Below are positions 34,289 through 46,969 of a DNA stretch of 64,000 nucleotides, piece after piece (position 1 is the first letter of the stretch; the number at the start of each line of letters is the position of its first letter). The stretch is taken from positions 15,245,624 to 15,309,623 of the forward strand of contig CM055114.1 in the NCBI GenBank assembly GCA_029204225.1, in the 5' to 3' direction. Position numbers and translations under genes: made by a program. Below the pieces are notes generated by a model. The model made no database searches, was not told where the DNA came from, and saw only the letters and a program-made list of their open reading frames with translations. This DNA is from Diphasiastrum complanatum. Lineage: Eukaryota > Streptophyta > Lycopodiopsida > Lycopodiales > Lycopodiaceae.

Positions 34289-37200
34289 TGTATGTGCTAC
34301 ATCCTGAATTGACTTTCAAGAAGTCGTTCTTGATTTAGGTGCAACATCACATTTTGTTACAACCAGACAGATCATTGTTGACTTTCGACAATCTGATTCC
34401 TCCAGATACATAATTCTTGGAGATGGATCAAGACATGAAGTGAGTGGAACTGGAGTGCTATGGCTCAACACCAATGGCTGAGATCGAAGATTGGACAATG
34501 TCCTATATGTGCCTACATTGCAGAAGGATCTACTATCAGTTGCAAGGATAGCAGATGCAGCCACGCGGGTGGTATTCACCAATGAAGCATGCAATGTAGT
34601 TGATGCCAGCACCAGTACACTAATCACTCAAGGAAGATGCAAAGGCAACCTATATCATCTGAAGGCTCACTTGATGAGCCTACCGACAGAGCAGGCTCAT
34701 CAAGTCCATGAGTTGATGGATGTTTCATGGCATAGGAGACTGTGTCATATGAACCCAATGGCTTTGTACAAAGCAAGCCAACATGGAGCAATCATAGGAG
34801 TTAGCATCAAAGATGCAACCAGTTCGACATCTTGTGATGCATGCATCAAAGGCAAGATGTCACGTACACCCTTCACTAGGGATTCCTTTAGAGCAACAAA
34901 GCTCTTGGAATTGGTACTCTCTGACATCTGTGGACCCTTTGATGTATTCTTTGTAGGAGGATCAAGATACTACATCACCTTCATTGATGATTTCAGTAAG
35001 TTTGCTATTGTCTATTTCATCAACAACAAATTGAAGCTCTTGATAAATTCACAGAATATGTAAATTGGGCTGAGAAGTGGACAGAATAGAAAGTCAAGGA
35101 GATCAGAATTAACAGAGGAGGAGAGTACATCTCCAACCGTTTTGCCAACTTTTGTACAAGTTGAGACATCCTTCATAGGAAGATTGCTGCATACACACCA
35201 CAACATAATGGTGTAGCTGAGAGGAAGAACAAGACTCTCATGGAGGCAGCAAGATGTATGATGGCCTACTCAAAGGCATCAAGATCATTATGGGCTGAAA
35301 CAGTAGCTACAGCTGCCTACCTGCAGAACAGGACATGCAAATCATCCTCACACTACTCCACATGAAGTGTGGTGGGGTAACAAGCCTAATCTAGCTCATG
35401 TACATGTCTTTGGATGTGTTGCATATGCACACCAACCTGACAAGCTTCGAAAGAAACTGGATGAAAAAGTCGAGCAGGGATACCTTGTAGGATATGATAT
35501 TCATTCATCATACTACAAGATCTATATGCCAGAGACTAATCAAGTAAATACTGTCAGAGATGTTAGATTCGATGAAGCAAGAACAATCGCTAACGAAGAT
35601 CCAGTTAGCTACGAAGTTCTTGGCAATCAGTACTACAACCTGTCAACATCGACAAAGGGAGTGGACCCTGAGCATCCAGGTGAAGATGTTCGAATTCCAG
35701 ATGGACTGAGTGATAGTTCAGATGATGAACAACCCGACATGAAGCCTGTACCCAGGACACCTGCTACACACAACAACTCTACAATCAACAAAGAGCCTAC
35801 ACAATCTCCAAGGAGATCGACAAGGGAAAGAGAGTATCAATCAGATTTGTGCCTGCTGACAGCTTGAAAACAGAAGAGTTTTGTGGATTCGGTGGTGAAC
35901 CAGAAACTTATGAAGAAGCCATCAACAGTCCCTGACAAGGACAAATGGATAAAGGCCATGGAGGAAGAAATGAGCTCCATGCAAGCAAACAAGATCTGGA
36001 CTCTTGAACTAGTGCCAACTGAGAGAAAGATTATCAAGTGTAAATGGATCTACAAATATAAATATGGACCAGATGGCAATGTATTGAGATACAAAGTCTA
36101 GCTAGTTGCAAAAGGTTTTTCACAGAAGTATGGCATCAACTATACTAAAATCTTCTCTCCTGTTGTAAAACATACATCAATACGCGTATTGTTTGCATGT
36201 ACAGCTGCCTATGATCTGAAGATCCGTATTGTAGATGAGAAGACAACATTATTGCATGGTGATCTAAAGGAAGAAGTCTATATGGACCAGCCACCAAGTT
36301 TTACCTATGAGTCATTTCTTGACTATGCCTGCAAAATGCAGAGAAGCATTTATGGACTCAAATAGTCTACTAGGCAGTGGTACAAGAAAAAGGATCATGC
36401 TCTCAGATCCTTGGGCTTTCAACCCCTGATGGCCGATTACAATGTTTATGTAAAGGTCATAGATGGAGAAATCATCATCATTGGTGTCTATGTGGACGAC
36501 ACATTGATCTTGTCAAGGAACGACAACTTGATACAGGTGAAGCAAGATATTTTAAAGCAGTTTGAAATATCAGACCTAGGAGAAGCAAAGTGCTACATGG
36601 GTTTGCAGATCAACAGAGATCTTGAAGGTGGAAAATTATATCTACACCAGTCAAGATACATTCAAAAAATCATGGGTGATTTTGACATGATAGATTGCAA
36701 GGGAGTGAACACTCCTATGGTACTTGGCACAGTACTGACAAGTGAAGACTGTCCTACAGACAATGCAGAACGAGAAGCTATGCAGCCTTAGCCTTACAGA
36801 AGGCTTATTGGTTCTTTTGATGTACTTGGTAGACAATACAAGGCCAGACATTGTCTATGCAGTGTTCAGATTGAGCCAATTCAATATCAATCCAGGTCCA
36901 ACACACTGGAAGATTGCCAAAGAATCTTGTAGTACTTGCAGAGCACAAAGGACTATGGAGTTTGCTATTCTCAAAATGCAAGACTTCAAATAGTGTCCTA
37001 CAGTGATGCAAGTTGGGCATCAATCAAAGATGATTTCAAAAGTGTCTCAAGAGAATTCACAATAGCAGCTAAAGCAGATGTTATATGGATCAGCAGAAAG
37101 CAAACCATAACTCCCCAATCGTCATGTGAGGCAGAATATGTTGCTGCAGTCAAAATGGCTAATGAGCTGACATGACTCAAGCAATTTCTAGATGGTTTGG

Positions 37201-37460
37201 GAGAGAGCACCAATGGGCCACTAATCCTACACATGGACAACACATCTGCAATAAATCTGACAAAGGATCCTGTGTTTCACTCAAGAATGAAACACATTGC
37301 TATTAAGTATCATTTGATTAGGGATCTGGTTGAGAGAAACGAGTTGTAGACATTTTTCATTCCAACCAAGCAGATGGTGGCTGACATCTTTACAAAGCCT
37401 CTGGATAAGGCAATGTCTGAAAGGCAGAGAGCTAGTCCGGGAATCAAAAGGCTATCACAC
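34289..37460 (+). pseudogene. Ty1/copia pol, nearly complete but decayed
   Basis: Domains in order: protease (LDLGATSHFVTT near 34333, with Leu in place of Ser in the D-S-G triad; ILGDGSRHEVSG), pre-integrase (WHRRLCHMNPMALYKAS; CDACIKGKMSRTPF), integrase (LSDICGPF, GGEYIS, HNGVAERKNKTLMEAARCM), linker (35690-35870), RT (DKWIKAMEEEMSSMQANKIW, VDEKTTLLHGDLKEEVYM, VYVDDTLILSRND near 36490, LGEAKCYMGLQI) and RNase H (SYSDASWASIKDD, SSCEAEYVAA, MDNTSAINLTKDP, MVADIFTKPLDK). About ten stops or shifts break it. Gag is absent upstream. Confidence 0.93.
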
Positions 37461-37539
37461 TTTGAGAGGGAGCTAAAGAGACTCAAGGTTTTTCCCCTCA
37501 AAGCGCTTTTAGCTTGTGAGCCATTACCTGCAGAAATAC

Positions 37540-37800
37540 ACGAGATTTTTACACAGGCAGCAACTGACTCAACCGAAGTCATTGACTCAGCCAAAGTCCC
37601 CAACCCAACGAATTGCCAAGGCACCAGTCTCAACAGAGGTCATCGACGATGCCCAAGTCAAGACTCAACTAAAGTGGCCGAAGTCCCTGATGGCAATGAA
37701 GGCAAACCAATCCCCAAAGGCCAAAGTCCCCGAAGTGTCCGAAGTCACCAAAGTGACCGACAAGGACTCAACCCCAGCAATGTGCCAAAGCCAAAAGTCA
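37540..37800 (+). repeat. Degenerate CCAAAGTC/CCGAAGTC repeat in the copia C-terminal tail
   Basis: Between RNase H and the presumed 3' LTR the sequence is a loose array of octamers such as CCGAAGTC, CCAAAGTC and CCAAGTC. Open frames of 116 and 175 codons run through it. It may be a C-terminal extension of the polyprotein or an untranslated expansion. Confidence 0.5.
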
Positions 37801-37899
37801 AGAAGCCATGTCAAACGTCGAGTATGTCGACTTCACGATCCAAGCTCGACGAGCGTGACAGTTTGAATGTCACAACTCAACCGTTAAGCCCTTGTAGTT

Positions 37900-38475
37900 A
37901 AGCAAAGTAGCAACATGTAGTTAGCTGATGTTTTTAGCTTAAACTATCTTGTAATGCTTAACTAATCAGATCTTGTAATTAGACCAAGCATGCTATATGT
38001 ATTGGAGGTCAGATACAGATACACAGAAAACAAAAAAAAGCATACACAGAACGTGTGTGGAAGTAGTGGATGAGTGTTAGTCATGCAGTATCAGACGCAC
38101 AACATCACCACACTCACACTTAGATAGAATTAGCAGTAGCTAGTTTCTATTCGTGAGAGAGAATACCTCTCTTGTGCCAACACGTTGCTGGGAGACAGAC
38201 ATCACTCAAAAAGATCATTGCTATATACTTGATTTTGTAATATAGACAAGTAACAGTTCTTCTACTCAATGTATGCAATCTCTGAATGTGTAATGCTTAC
38301 TTAATTTGTAAGTAGATATACTTCTGCTATCATTTGACATTATCTACTATTCATAAATTAGTATCATATTAGCAATAGCTATTTGTTGTTCGGAGGATGT
38401 CTGATCACGGAGTGAACTATTAGCTTTTCTGGACAGATTGGCTCCATCTGAACTCATATCAGTGAATCATGGCTC
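37900..38475 (+). repeat. Probable 3' LTR region of the copia pol remnant
   Basis: Non-coding sequence between the + copia polyprotein and a copia on -. It contains a GAGAGAGAATACCTCTC palindrome-like segment near 38155 and leader-like sequence. Ends are not resolved and no second copy was found. Confidence 0.35.
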
Positions 38476-38479
38476 CTTT

Positions 38480-40957
38480 GGGATGCCTGCGCTACAGCAA
38501 TGCTGTCATCATTTATAAGAACATAAAGATTTGGATCTGAATTTGTTCTTACAAATCCATGTGAAAGAAAGTAACTGTCAATGCGTCCATACCATGCGCG
38601 TGGCGCTTGCTTAAGGCCATAAAGTGCTTTGGGTAGTTCCTCCCCCTAGGCTCTTGAATAGGTGGTGTTCTTTCATATTCGCCCTCTCGACTTTCGTCTT
38701 CACGTGCATCATTTTGTGAAGCATCTTCTTCATTTTCTTCCTCCAAAACTGTGGAAAGTCTCTTGATGCTTTCACTGCTTGCATGGTCTTCATCTCCGTA
38801 CCTATGTGTTTCATCAAAGATCACATCTTTGCTAATGTGAATCTTGTTCATTACAGGATCAAAATACCTGTAAGCTTTCGTTCTTTCATCATAACCGACG
38901 AAGATACACTTGATTGCTTTGGCACTAAGTTTCTTTCACTCCTGCTTTGGCACATGTACATAGGCCTTACATCCAATGACACGAAATTTGTCAATTTTTG
39001 CCTTTATTCCAGTAAATGCTTCTTCAAGAGTCACATTTGGAACCGCAACTGTAGGGCTCCTGTTTTGCAAGAGCGTTGCCGCACTGCACGCTTCCGACCA
39101 AAGTGAATCGGTCAAGCCCATTTGCTTCATCATGGAGCGTGCACTCTCCATAATAGTTCTGTTTTTCCTTTCAGCTACACCATTACTATGTGGCGTGTGT
39201 GACTGTGTGAATTGTCTTTTAATGCCGTGTTCTTTGCAAAAGTCTTCAAAATCATCAGATTTGTATTCACCCCCCTATCAGATCTTGACACTTTGATGCG
39301 TGCATCTAGTTGGTTCTCTACCAAAGTTTCGAACTCCTTGAAGCGAGCAAAAGCGTTAGATTTCTTCTTCAAGAAATAAATCCATGTCCTCCTAGGGTAA
39401 TCATCTATGAAAGTCATAAAATAATATGCTTTCCCCAACGACATGGTCTTCATTGGGCCGCACAGGTCGTTGTGAATTAGTTCCAATGGTTTCTTAGCTC
39501 TTGCAGCTCCACCTTTCTTAAATGTCTCTCTGTGATGCTTTCTCATGATGCATCCTTCACATATTGCATGAGGATCATCCTGCAATGCTGGTAACCCTAT
39601 TACCATCTTCAACTTTTCCATCAATCTCAAGTCTTCTGTGTCACAACTCGGATTGAGATGCTGTTGAGATAGCCAAACCATATTCACCTAGTTTTGCAGC
39701 ATCCAATTTATAAAGGCCATAGTTACTATCTCTATAACCCTTCGCCACCACTTTGTGGTTGTGGTTCGTATCCTTTATAAGGCATCCATCCTTGACAAGT
39801 TCAACTTTAAGATGTTGATTTGCCATTACACCAACAGAAAGCAAACTCTTTTTGAGTCCAGGAACATAAAGTACATTAGGGATGTTTTTAATTTTGCCAT
39901 CAGGAAATTGCACAAGTACATTGCCCACACCCTGTATCTGGCATTCCTCTCCATTGGCTTGAGTGACCTTATCCCCATCATGGATTGGCGAGAATTTTTC
40001 AAACCAATCACGTTTTTCGGACATATGCCTTGTGGCGCCTGAGTCTATGAACCATCTAGCACCATCATCAACTTGGGATGCCAATGTCGATGAGAAAACA
40101 CTTGTCTCGTCATCTTCTCCATCATATTCGGCAATGTTTCCTTGTTGAGTCACTTTTCTCGCCTTTATGTCTGCTTTCTTCTTTTAACACTTGCGTGCCT
40201 AATGACCCGATTTGTGGCAATAGTAATATTTTCCTTTCTTCTTCTTTTTCTCTTTTGATGACGACTCTCCTTCTTCATCATCATCCTTGGATTTCTTAGG
40301 AATCCTTTTCCATCCTTTCTGCTTGCCTTTTGCAAGCAAGGCTTGATCCTCCTATGGGTTTTGTCTTGACTTCACCATTTCGCGACGCTGCTCTTCTTGC
40401 AACATGATTCCGTGGAAGTCTTCAAAAGTAGGCAACCTCTCCCTCAAAGCAATGCCGCTCACAAACATCTGTAGCCCTTCCGAGACGCCGCTCATTGTGG
40501 TATGTACCAATTCAATATCTCTAATTGGTTCTCCAATCGCCACAAGTTGATCTCTCAGCTCCTTTATCCTGGTGAAGAAGGATCCCACTGATTCACTTTC
40601 TTCCATCTTTACTGTATTCAATCTCGACTTTAAGAACATGGCTCGAGCTGGATTGCAAGTTTGAAATTGCATTCTAAGAGCTTCCCAAGCTCCCCTAGCC
40701 GTCGTGGCATCACTTATGTGAGTGATCACATGGTCTTTCACTGAAATATTGATGAAGGATAATGCTCTCTGTGCCTTTTTATCAAAGGCCCTTATGTCAC
40801 CTGGAGTGATATTTGGTTGGACTTCAATACCTGCCACGATTTCCCACGACTCTTTTTCCATCAAAAGGCTCTTCATTTTGAATTTCCAGATGTTGTAGCT
40901 AGAAGCCCCATCAAGTTTGCTTGCATCGTCCAAAATTGCCTCATTGATGTTTGCCAT
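38480..40957 (-). pseudogene. Ty1/copia gag-pol with internal RT deletion
   Basis: Read on -: Gag (40957-40352; KLDGASSYNIWKFKMKSLL, ARGAWEALRMQFQTCN, LKSRLNTVKM), a CCHC-type knuckle region near 40200, protease (WFIDSGATRHMSEKRDWF, intact D-S-G), pre-integrase (ICEGCIMRKHHRETF), integrase (LIHNDLCGPMK, HSNGVAERKNRTIMESARSM-like), linker (38851-38650), then directly the late RT segment ([16 protein letters not shown]-like). The first part of RT is missing, so the element is defective even apart from its stops. It ends near 38480 without RNase H. Gag and protease are unusually well preserved. Confidence 0.9.
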
Positions 40958-42208
40958 CTCTGAACTGCTTAAAACTTCACCTGTAGGCTATAAAGTGTAT
41001 GCTAGAGCCAACCGTGATGTCAGAAATCGATAATAATGACCTACAATTTTTAGCTTACCAGGCCACCCGCCGCTCTTCGCCAAATTGAAAGCCAAACTGG
41101 CGTCGTTTTCCAAAATGCTTCACGTCACCAACTCCCAACTTCCTGCCCAGTGGAATGGTGAAATCACTTATGGCGCACTTCAAACACTTTCTCCATGGCA
41201 ATCACTCTGTTTTAGTGAACTGTACTTGCAGGTACAGTCAAGGCGCCCTTTGTTTGGAGGCTATAGCCTTTCGTTTGGTCAAAATAGGCTAAAGGAGGTG
41301 AAAATAAGAGCAATTTGGGTTTTTGAACTGTTTCTTCAGTGTGAAGAAACTTCACCCTTCAAAGACTTGGGACCCAAAAAAATTTTCAATTTGAAGATTT
41401 TTAATAAAGTTGTAATGCACTTTGCACTTTAGACCCCTTCAGACTTTTTCACTTCAATCCAACAGATCCTTTAGATCCAACGACCCACCTGTTGTGAAAT
41501 AACCATCGTCGATCTGTATGAATCGAGATCGGACGGCTGTCAACGGTTTTGTGCATTGATCAAAGGCCTTTGAAGCACCGAACACTTTGGGTCGCTAGCT
41601 GATGATTAGAACTGAGCGCGCGAGAGCTCCCGCGACCTCTCCTCCTCTCTCTCTCTTGGAGTTCTTCTCTCTCCTTCACGGGCTATGGCAGCTCCACATG
41701 GATCAAATTGGCTGCCTTCCTCTTCCACGGCCAGTCGCGGCCTCCCTACCGCTGAATTACACTACGAGGGCGCCCATTCACAGCCTCTCACAGCTTTGAA
41801 AACGTCCTCCTACAAGGAGATATCTCAGATTTTGTCCCTTGAAACCCTAGCAATTTTGAAGAGAAGAATATATTGAGCTTTACTCAGGCTTTCCCTGAGC
41901 TTTCCTTTGCAGCTCCTAACTGGCTGAGGTCGCCCTACTGTAGGTTATCTTCTGCTCCAAACCGCTCTTCAAACGGTATTCAATTGGATTCAAACCAATC
42001 ACAAATGCCAAGCAACCCTCCAGAAGAATTTTTCAGCTTCAAACTTTGCTTGCTTTCTGATTCAACCAACAATTTCCTGTCTTTGAATCCTTTTTACAAT
42101 TTTAAGCCATTCCACGAATCTCCACAGACTCGGTTTTGTGCTTCCTAGCCAACAAAAAGTCGTGAATTCGCAGCTCTCTATTCTTGTCCGGTGATTCCAA
42201 CCACCAAG
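40958..42208 (-). other. Long leader of the minus copia
   Basis: About 1.25 kb separates the PBS from the gag start. It includes the GTTTCTTCA/TGAAGAAAC hairpin (near 41330), a CTCTCTCTC tract and CCCTAG/CCTACAAGG elements. The same leader occurs in the derivative at 27.0-27.9 kb. Open frames here, on the opposite strand, are not considered genes. Confidence 0.6.
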
Positions 42209-42221
42209 GGCTCTGATACCA
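42209..42221 (-). other. Primer binding site, tRNA-iMet type
   Basis: The reverse complement is TGGTATCAGAGCC, an exact initiator-Met PBS. It places the 5' LTR of the minus-strand copia immediately to the right, from about 42222; that LTR appears to extend to about 42340 or further, but no second copy is visible to fix its length. Confidence 0.88.
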
Positions 42222-42479
42222 AGTTAAGTAAACACAATTGAAAACACCCGACCGGATCAATCACCACAGCACAACGTTAAGTGCAACAAGAATTCATAAT
42301 GGCTCTCTTCAAACTGTATATTCAACTACTTTGTAAGTACAAAGATGAGTTCCTTAAAAACACTCAAAGGGCTCGTAAAAGAAAGATGGCCCGATAACTC
42401 TAGAACTAAGCACACGTGGTGCCGTCGAAATAAGAAAGCACTGTATAAGTTGATCATTGCTATTTTAACTACAATGTGG

Positions 42480-42830
42480 TGTTGCAAGCTTCAAACCAAA
42501 AAAACTTTAGGTAGCTTCATATCAACAAGCATAGATTTGGCACTTTCCATAATCATACGATTTCTACACTCAGTGACACCATCGAGTTGTGGAATAGGAG
42601 CTTCCGTGGATTGTCTCTTGATTTCAAATGATCACAAAAATATTCAAACTCCTATGTACTCCCCTCTACTATCAGATCTCAAGATCTTGATCTTCCTACC
42701 TGTTTGATTTAAAATAAAATTCATGCTTTGAAGCTTTTGAAAGTAAAAAAGGCATTAGATTGTTATTTTTTTTCAAAAAGTAAATTCATGTATTATGAGA
42801 TGTATCATCTCAGAGGTGATCAAATAATAC
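42480..42830 (-). pseudogene. Copia integrase remnant
   Basis: Read on -, RNRMIMESAKSMLVDMKLPK and PIPQLDGVTECRN-like sequence match the integrase Glu region (N-G-V-x-E-R/C-x-N-R). It parallels 39100-39320 of the neighbouring copia but differs in sequence. Several stops are present. Confidence 0.6.
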
Positions 42831-42852
42831 ACTCTCCATATAAACATTGTCT

Positions 42853-43294
42853 CAAAAATAGTAGGGTTTACATTTTGGAGGGAAAGCCAAGTGGCCAAAT
42901 AGGGTTTGGAAACTCTATAAAAGGATGTAAGTCATGGAGAGACACATATTCTCTATTCTCTCTCTCATTTCATCATTATACATGGTTCTCTTTGGGTTCT
43001 GCTACTCATTGGTGCACTATCTTGGTGTTATCTTGCAATCTTGTGTGTAGAATGCTCATTTATTGCTATTTTCGGTTCCACACGTGTGAAATACAGTAGG
43101 GTACTGTAATTGTATGGAAAACAAACATATTTTATGTTTTGGTTCATGTTTGATCAATATCTCTTAGAGTTTGCATCTCATTTTGTATGTAGATGCTGAT
43201 TTTTCTACATTGGCAGGATTGTTGGCTTGCTCCTTATTGTAACCAAAGATCAGGGACATGGATTGGATCTTGAATGATCTGAAATCCTTCACAT
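42853..43294 (+). repeat. LTR-like dispersed repeat, copy 2
   Basis: Same family and orientation as 26031-26445, with TATA-like CTATAAAAGG near 42915 and CACACGTGTG at 43079-43088. It lacks any attached coding region. Confidence 0.75.
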
Positions 43295-43563
43295 GAAATA
43301 GGTCAACTCAGTCCAAGCCTCAAGCTTTTTATATGTGCTCCAATTTGAAACTCATTTGGTAAGACCAATTTGAAGAGATCTTGAGGATTTTGCATCCAGG
43401 TAGTGTATCTTTCTCTTTGCATGCATTTTGGTGGATCCAATGCTTTAATTAGAGTTTGTACGCTCTTTGGTCTCTGTCCTTACAGGAGGCCACACTATGT
43501 TTCACACATGTGAAGCCTCCTTGACCACTTACACTTTGCTTTAGATTGCTCTTGCAATACATA

Positions 43564-43700
43564 TCAAGATATAAAGATCAATTTCGGTTTGCATTTGGGA
43601 ATAGAATTGGTGATAGTAATGTAACCAATCACTCCTGTGGATTGAATGATTCCATTTATGGTCCTAATTGTACTTCCTTTTACACTTGCCACCATCTCAG
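43564..43700 (-). repeat. Inverted dispersed repeat, copy 1
   Basis: The reverse complement matches 48512-48665: AGTACAATTAGGACCATAAATGG-type (20 or fewer bases exact), ATTCAATCCACA, TTACTATCA and AATTCTAT followed by AAATGCAA. In both copies the frame encodes similar peptides (IRTINGIIQST and IMTINGYIQST), but I cannot assign them to a protein. Confidence 0.65.
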
Positions 43701-43839
43701 AACACATAATTACACTAGTTAGTATAGTGAGAAAGATATGTGCCATAGTTGAGTACCAGTTGGTATCCATGTCTGAAACAAGATTCACTAAATAACAACT
43801 TAAGTTAAATTCAAGAAAATTGTCCAATCTTCTCTACCA

Positions 43840-44790
43840 TTTTTTATTCTAGAAGTATGTGTTGTCCTGAAAAAATTGTATCATGACAAAAGCCATATTG
43901 ATCAGCATTTAGACAAGAAATCGTATCATATTCACATAACAAAGCATATATTTTTAAAGAAATCATACTCATTCACTTAGAGGAAAATGGGTATGGTTTG
44001 GACATAGCTACGGGTATCAAGACATATCCATGCCATATTGATCCCTCCAATGCCATGAATGAACGTGATAGCCCAAAAGCTATGGTATGTAGCTTGGTCA
44101 AATCCATGCCATTGAAACTTCCCAAAGCCAAAAACTCACTCACAATCATGAAACCTTACATGCTAGCATAGTTTAATTACATTGTGTGAAAAAAACATTA
44201 CTACAATCTTTTCCATTAAGCTTCTTCTAATGATAGTAAATGTATTGGCTATATTGGTCACATTATGCAAAGGAATGTAAAAATGTATCAAAATTTAAAC
44301 TTATAGTTGATTTACTTGCCTGGAATATGCAATAGTATAGCTTCCTTATAATAATTTTCCAAAAATACTTTCTGGGTTTCAAAACCCTAAACCAACTCCA
44401 TGTAAGGGTATTAGGTTTCGTAATGGCAATGAAACCAAAAATACATGTCAGAAAGTACCTATAGTATTATACTTGAATATGTCTTAGAAAGTAGCCATAC
44501 TCCACTTAGTAAGCAACACACTTGTCTAATAATAGTGATGCAAGTGGATTATGCAATGTTAAAAAGGATAACCATTTGTGCAAAAGTGTATTCAAGATAA
44601 AAATTTAGGAAACCCTAATCCCACAAGACGTTAAAAAATGCAGGCCTTGGCATTGTGTGAGTAAAGTTCTTGCGAGTTTTTGTCTTTCCATGATTCAACA
44701 AAAAGATAGAGCATGTTGTGCTACTTTTTTTATGCGACTACTTGAATGTTTATTATTAAGAATTGTGGTTTGGTACATAGTCAAAAATTC
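43840..44790. other. AT-rich non-coding stretch
   Basis: No motif was recognised. It may be the decayed body of the gypsy fragment that follows. Confidence 0.3.
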
Positions 44791-44804
44791 CTTATAAAAT
44801 GAAA

Positions 44805-45115
44805 ATCACAATGCTAGTGATTTTGGAATAGGTGTTGTCTTGTTACAAAATGGAAAGCCTATGGCTTTTGAAGATAAAAAGTTAACTAATGCACACGCAA
44901 AATATTCTACTCATTAAAACTAGTGTTTTGCTATGATTTATACATCAAAAACTTGGAGATTTTATCTACATGGTAATAAGCTCACCATGAGTAGTGATCA
45001 TCAACTTCTAAGATAATTAGGTAATCAAAATTATTTGAGGGGGATGAAGGCTTGATGGGCTAATTCCTTTATGTGAGATTATCTAGTTACTTATTGTCCT
45101 TGAATCTTGAATGGT
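44805..45115 (+). pseudogene. Ty3/gypsy RNase H remnant
   Basis: Contains CDASDFGIGVVLLQNGKPMA, KKLTNAHAKYSTH, KTWRFYLHGNKLTM and SSDHQLL. These are the gypsy RNase H motifs (D-A-S-D, K-K-L-x-x-A-x-x-x-Y, W-R-x-Y-L-x-G, T-D-H). Several stops interrupt it. Neighbouring RT and integrase domains are not recognisable. Confidence 0.78.
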
Positions 45116-45796
45116 AGGCTAGTCCTTGCAACCTGCTAAATTTTTTGGATCATTGGAGTCAACTAGAAATCTATGTGGCTCAATTTAGATGTCCTTATGA
45201 GATGAGCCTAATTATCCTTTTATTTTTTCGATTCTAAAATATTGTGGTCTGAAATGACCTAGTAGACAATGATTTAGTAGTAGCTTACATATGAGCTTGT
45301 CCCCCCTTTGGAGACAAACTATATATACATTCATGATGTACTTTTTGGTGTATATTATTGATACTTGTTCATATTTCTAAAAGAAAATGAAGTAAATTCT
45401 TTGAAGCTTCTTTAGCTAGGGCCCTCCCAAGAATCTTTTGAGGATTTACTGATTTTTTTTTTACCCATGTACTATTAATGTCACTCATTTGTTGCAAAAT
45501 AAATAAATAATGAGAACACTGAAAAAGATAAATGGCCATACCTTTTTCTTGTAAACTATGTAGTGCTTGAAGATTTGTTGTGTTGGCTTGTTGATTTGCT
45601 AACCCTTTCAATAGGTCTTCATGAGATGTGAATCTACATCGAATGCTACCACTACTTACTTTGCTCGAGAGCTCCAAAATCATGTTATGCAATCTTTAGA
45701 TTAAGTTAGGAAATTTTTACTACAAAAGGGAGAATGTGTATTAGCCTACAATGGACAAAAAGTAGACTCATACTCACTAGGAGGTGCCATGTCTCT

Positions 45797-45987
45797 CATT
45801 AGGGTTTTTTGAGAAACCCTAATGTGCATTGAGCCGTTGGTGCCAGTTGATTTAGTTATTCTCTAAAAAATGAGATGTGGGCCTGGTATTTGTCCCATAA
45901 GCAATTTATTTATGAACTTGCACTTTGTCTCTTAGAGATATTAAGTTCATACAAGTGCAAAGAAACCCTAGATAGCAATTAGGGTTT
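45797..45987. repeat. Two inverted telo-box pairs
   Basis: CATTAGGGTTT (45797-45807) pairs with AAACCCTAATG (45814-45824), and AAACCCTA (45963-45970) pairs with TAGGGTTT (45980-45987). AAACCCTA is the plant telo-box, known in promoters and as a Polycomb recruitment element. Function here is unknown. Confidence 0.7.
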
Positions 45988-45997
45988 TGGAGTTTTA

Positions 45998-46400
<403 letters not shown>

Positions 46401-46969
46401 TTTATCCCAAAAATATCAAAAATTGACGTTACCTAACTTGTGATCAAAGTTACGTTTTTGCTAGTGGAGCTTCTCCGCTTATATCTAGATTCGTTGCAAA
46501 GAAATGTGACCCAGCGATTTCCTCCCTATGTTTGTTGTGAGTTAATTTGACTCAACATATTCCTCCCTATCCATCTTCCATCAAGGCATTACATGGTAAT
46601 ACTCGATATGTATCTCTGTAGATTTTAGGAACGTGATTTTCTAGTCAAATCTCTTCACTTTTCTTTGTCTTCTCTCCAAAGCTAACTTCCCAATAGCTTC
46701 AAACAAAAGGCCATCCACACACACACAAAAAAACCCAAAAAACCCCAAAAAGGCCTTTGTGGTTACCATCATCAACAGCAGACAACAAAAGGAGAAATTG
46801 GAAATATCTTTGGTCAAGACCCAAGACCAGAAAGGTCACTACAAAGGAGCAACCTTCACGTGACCTAGTGACCAACCCCCACGTACAGGGATGCCGTATA
46901 TGGGCATATACGGATAACATACGGTGACCGTATGGCCTTTTTTGGGGCGAAAACCAATGTAGCCTTAAT

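Noticed and set aside
41602-42148. Host gene exons between 41.6 and 42.15 kb
   Set aside because: The open frames lie antisense within the leader of the minus-strand copia, and the same sequence family recurs at 27.0-27.9 kb.
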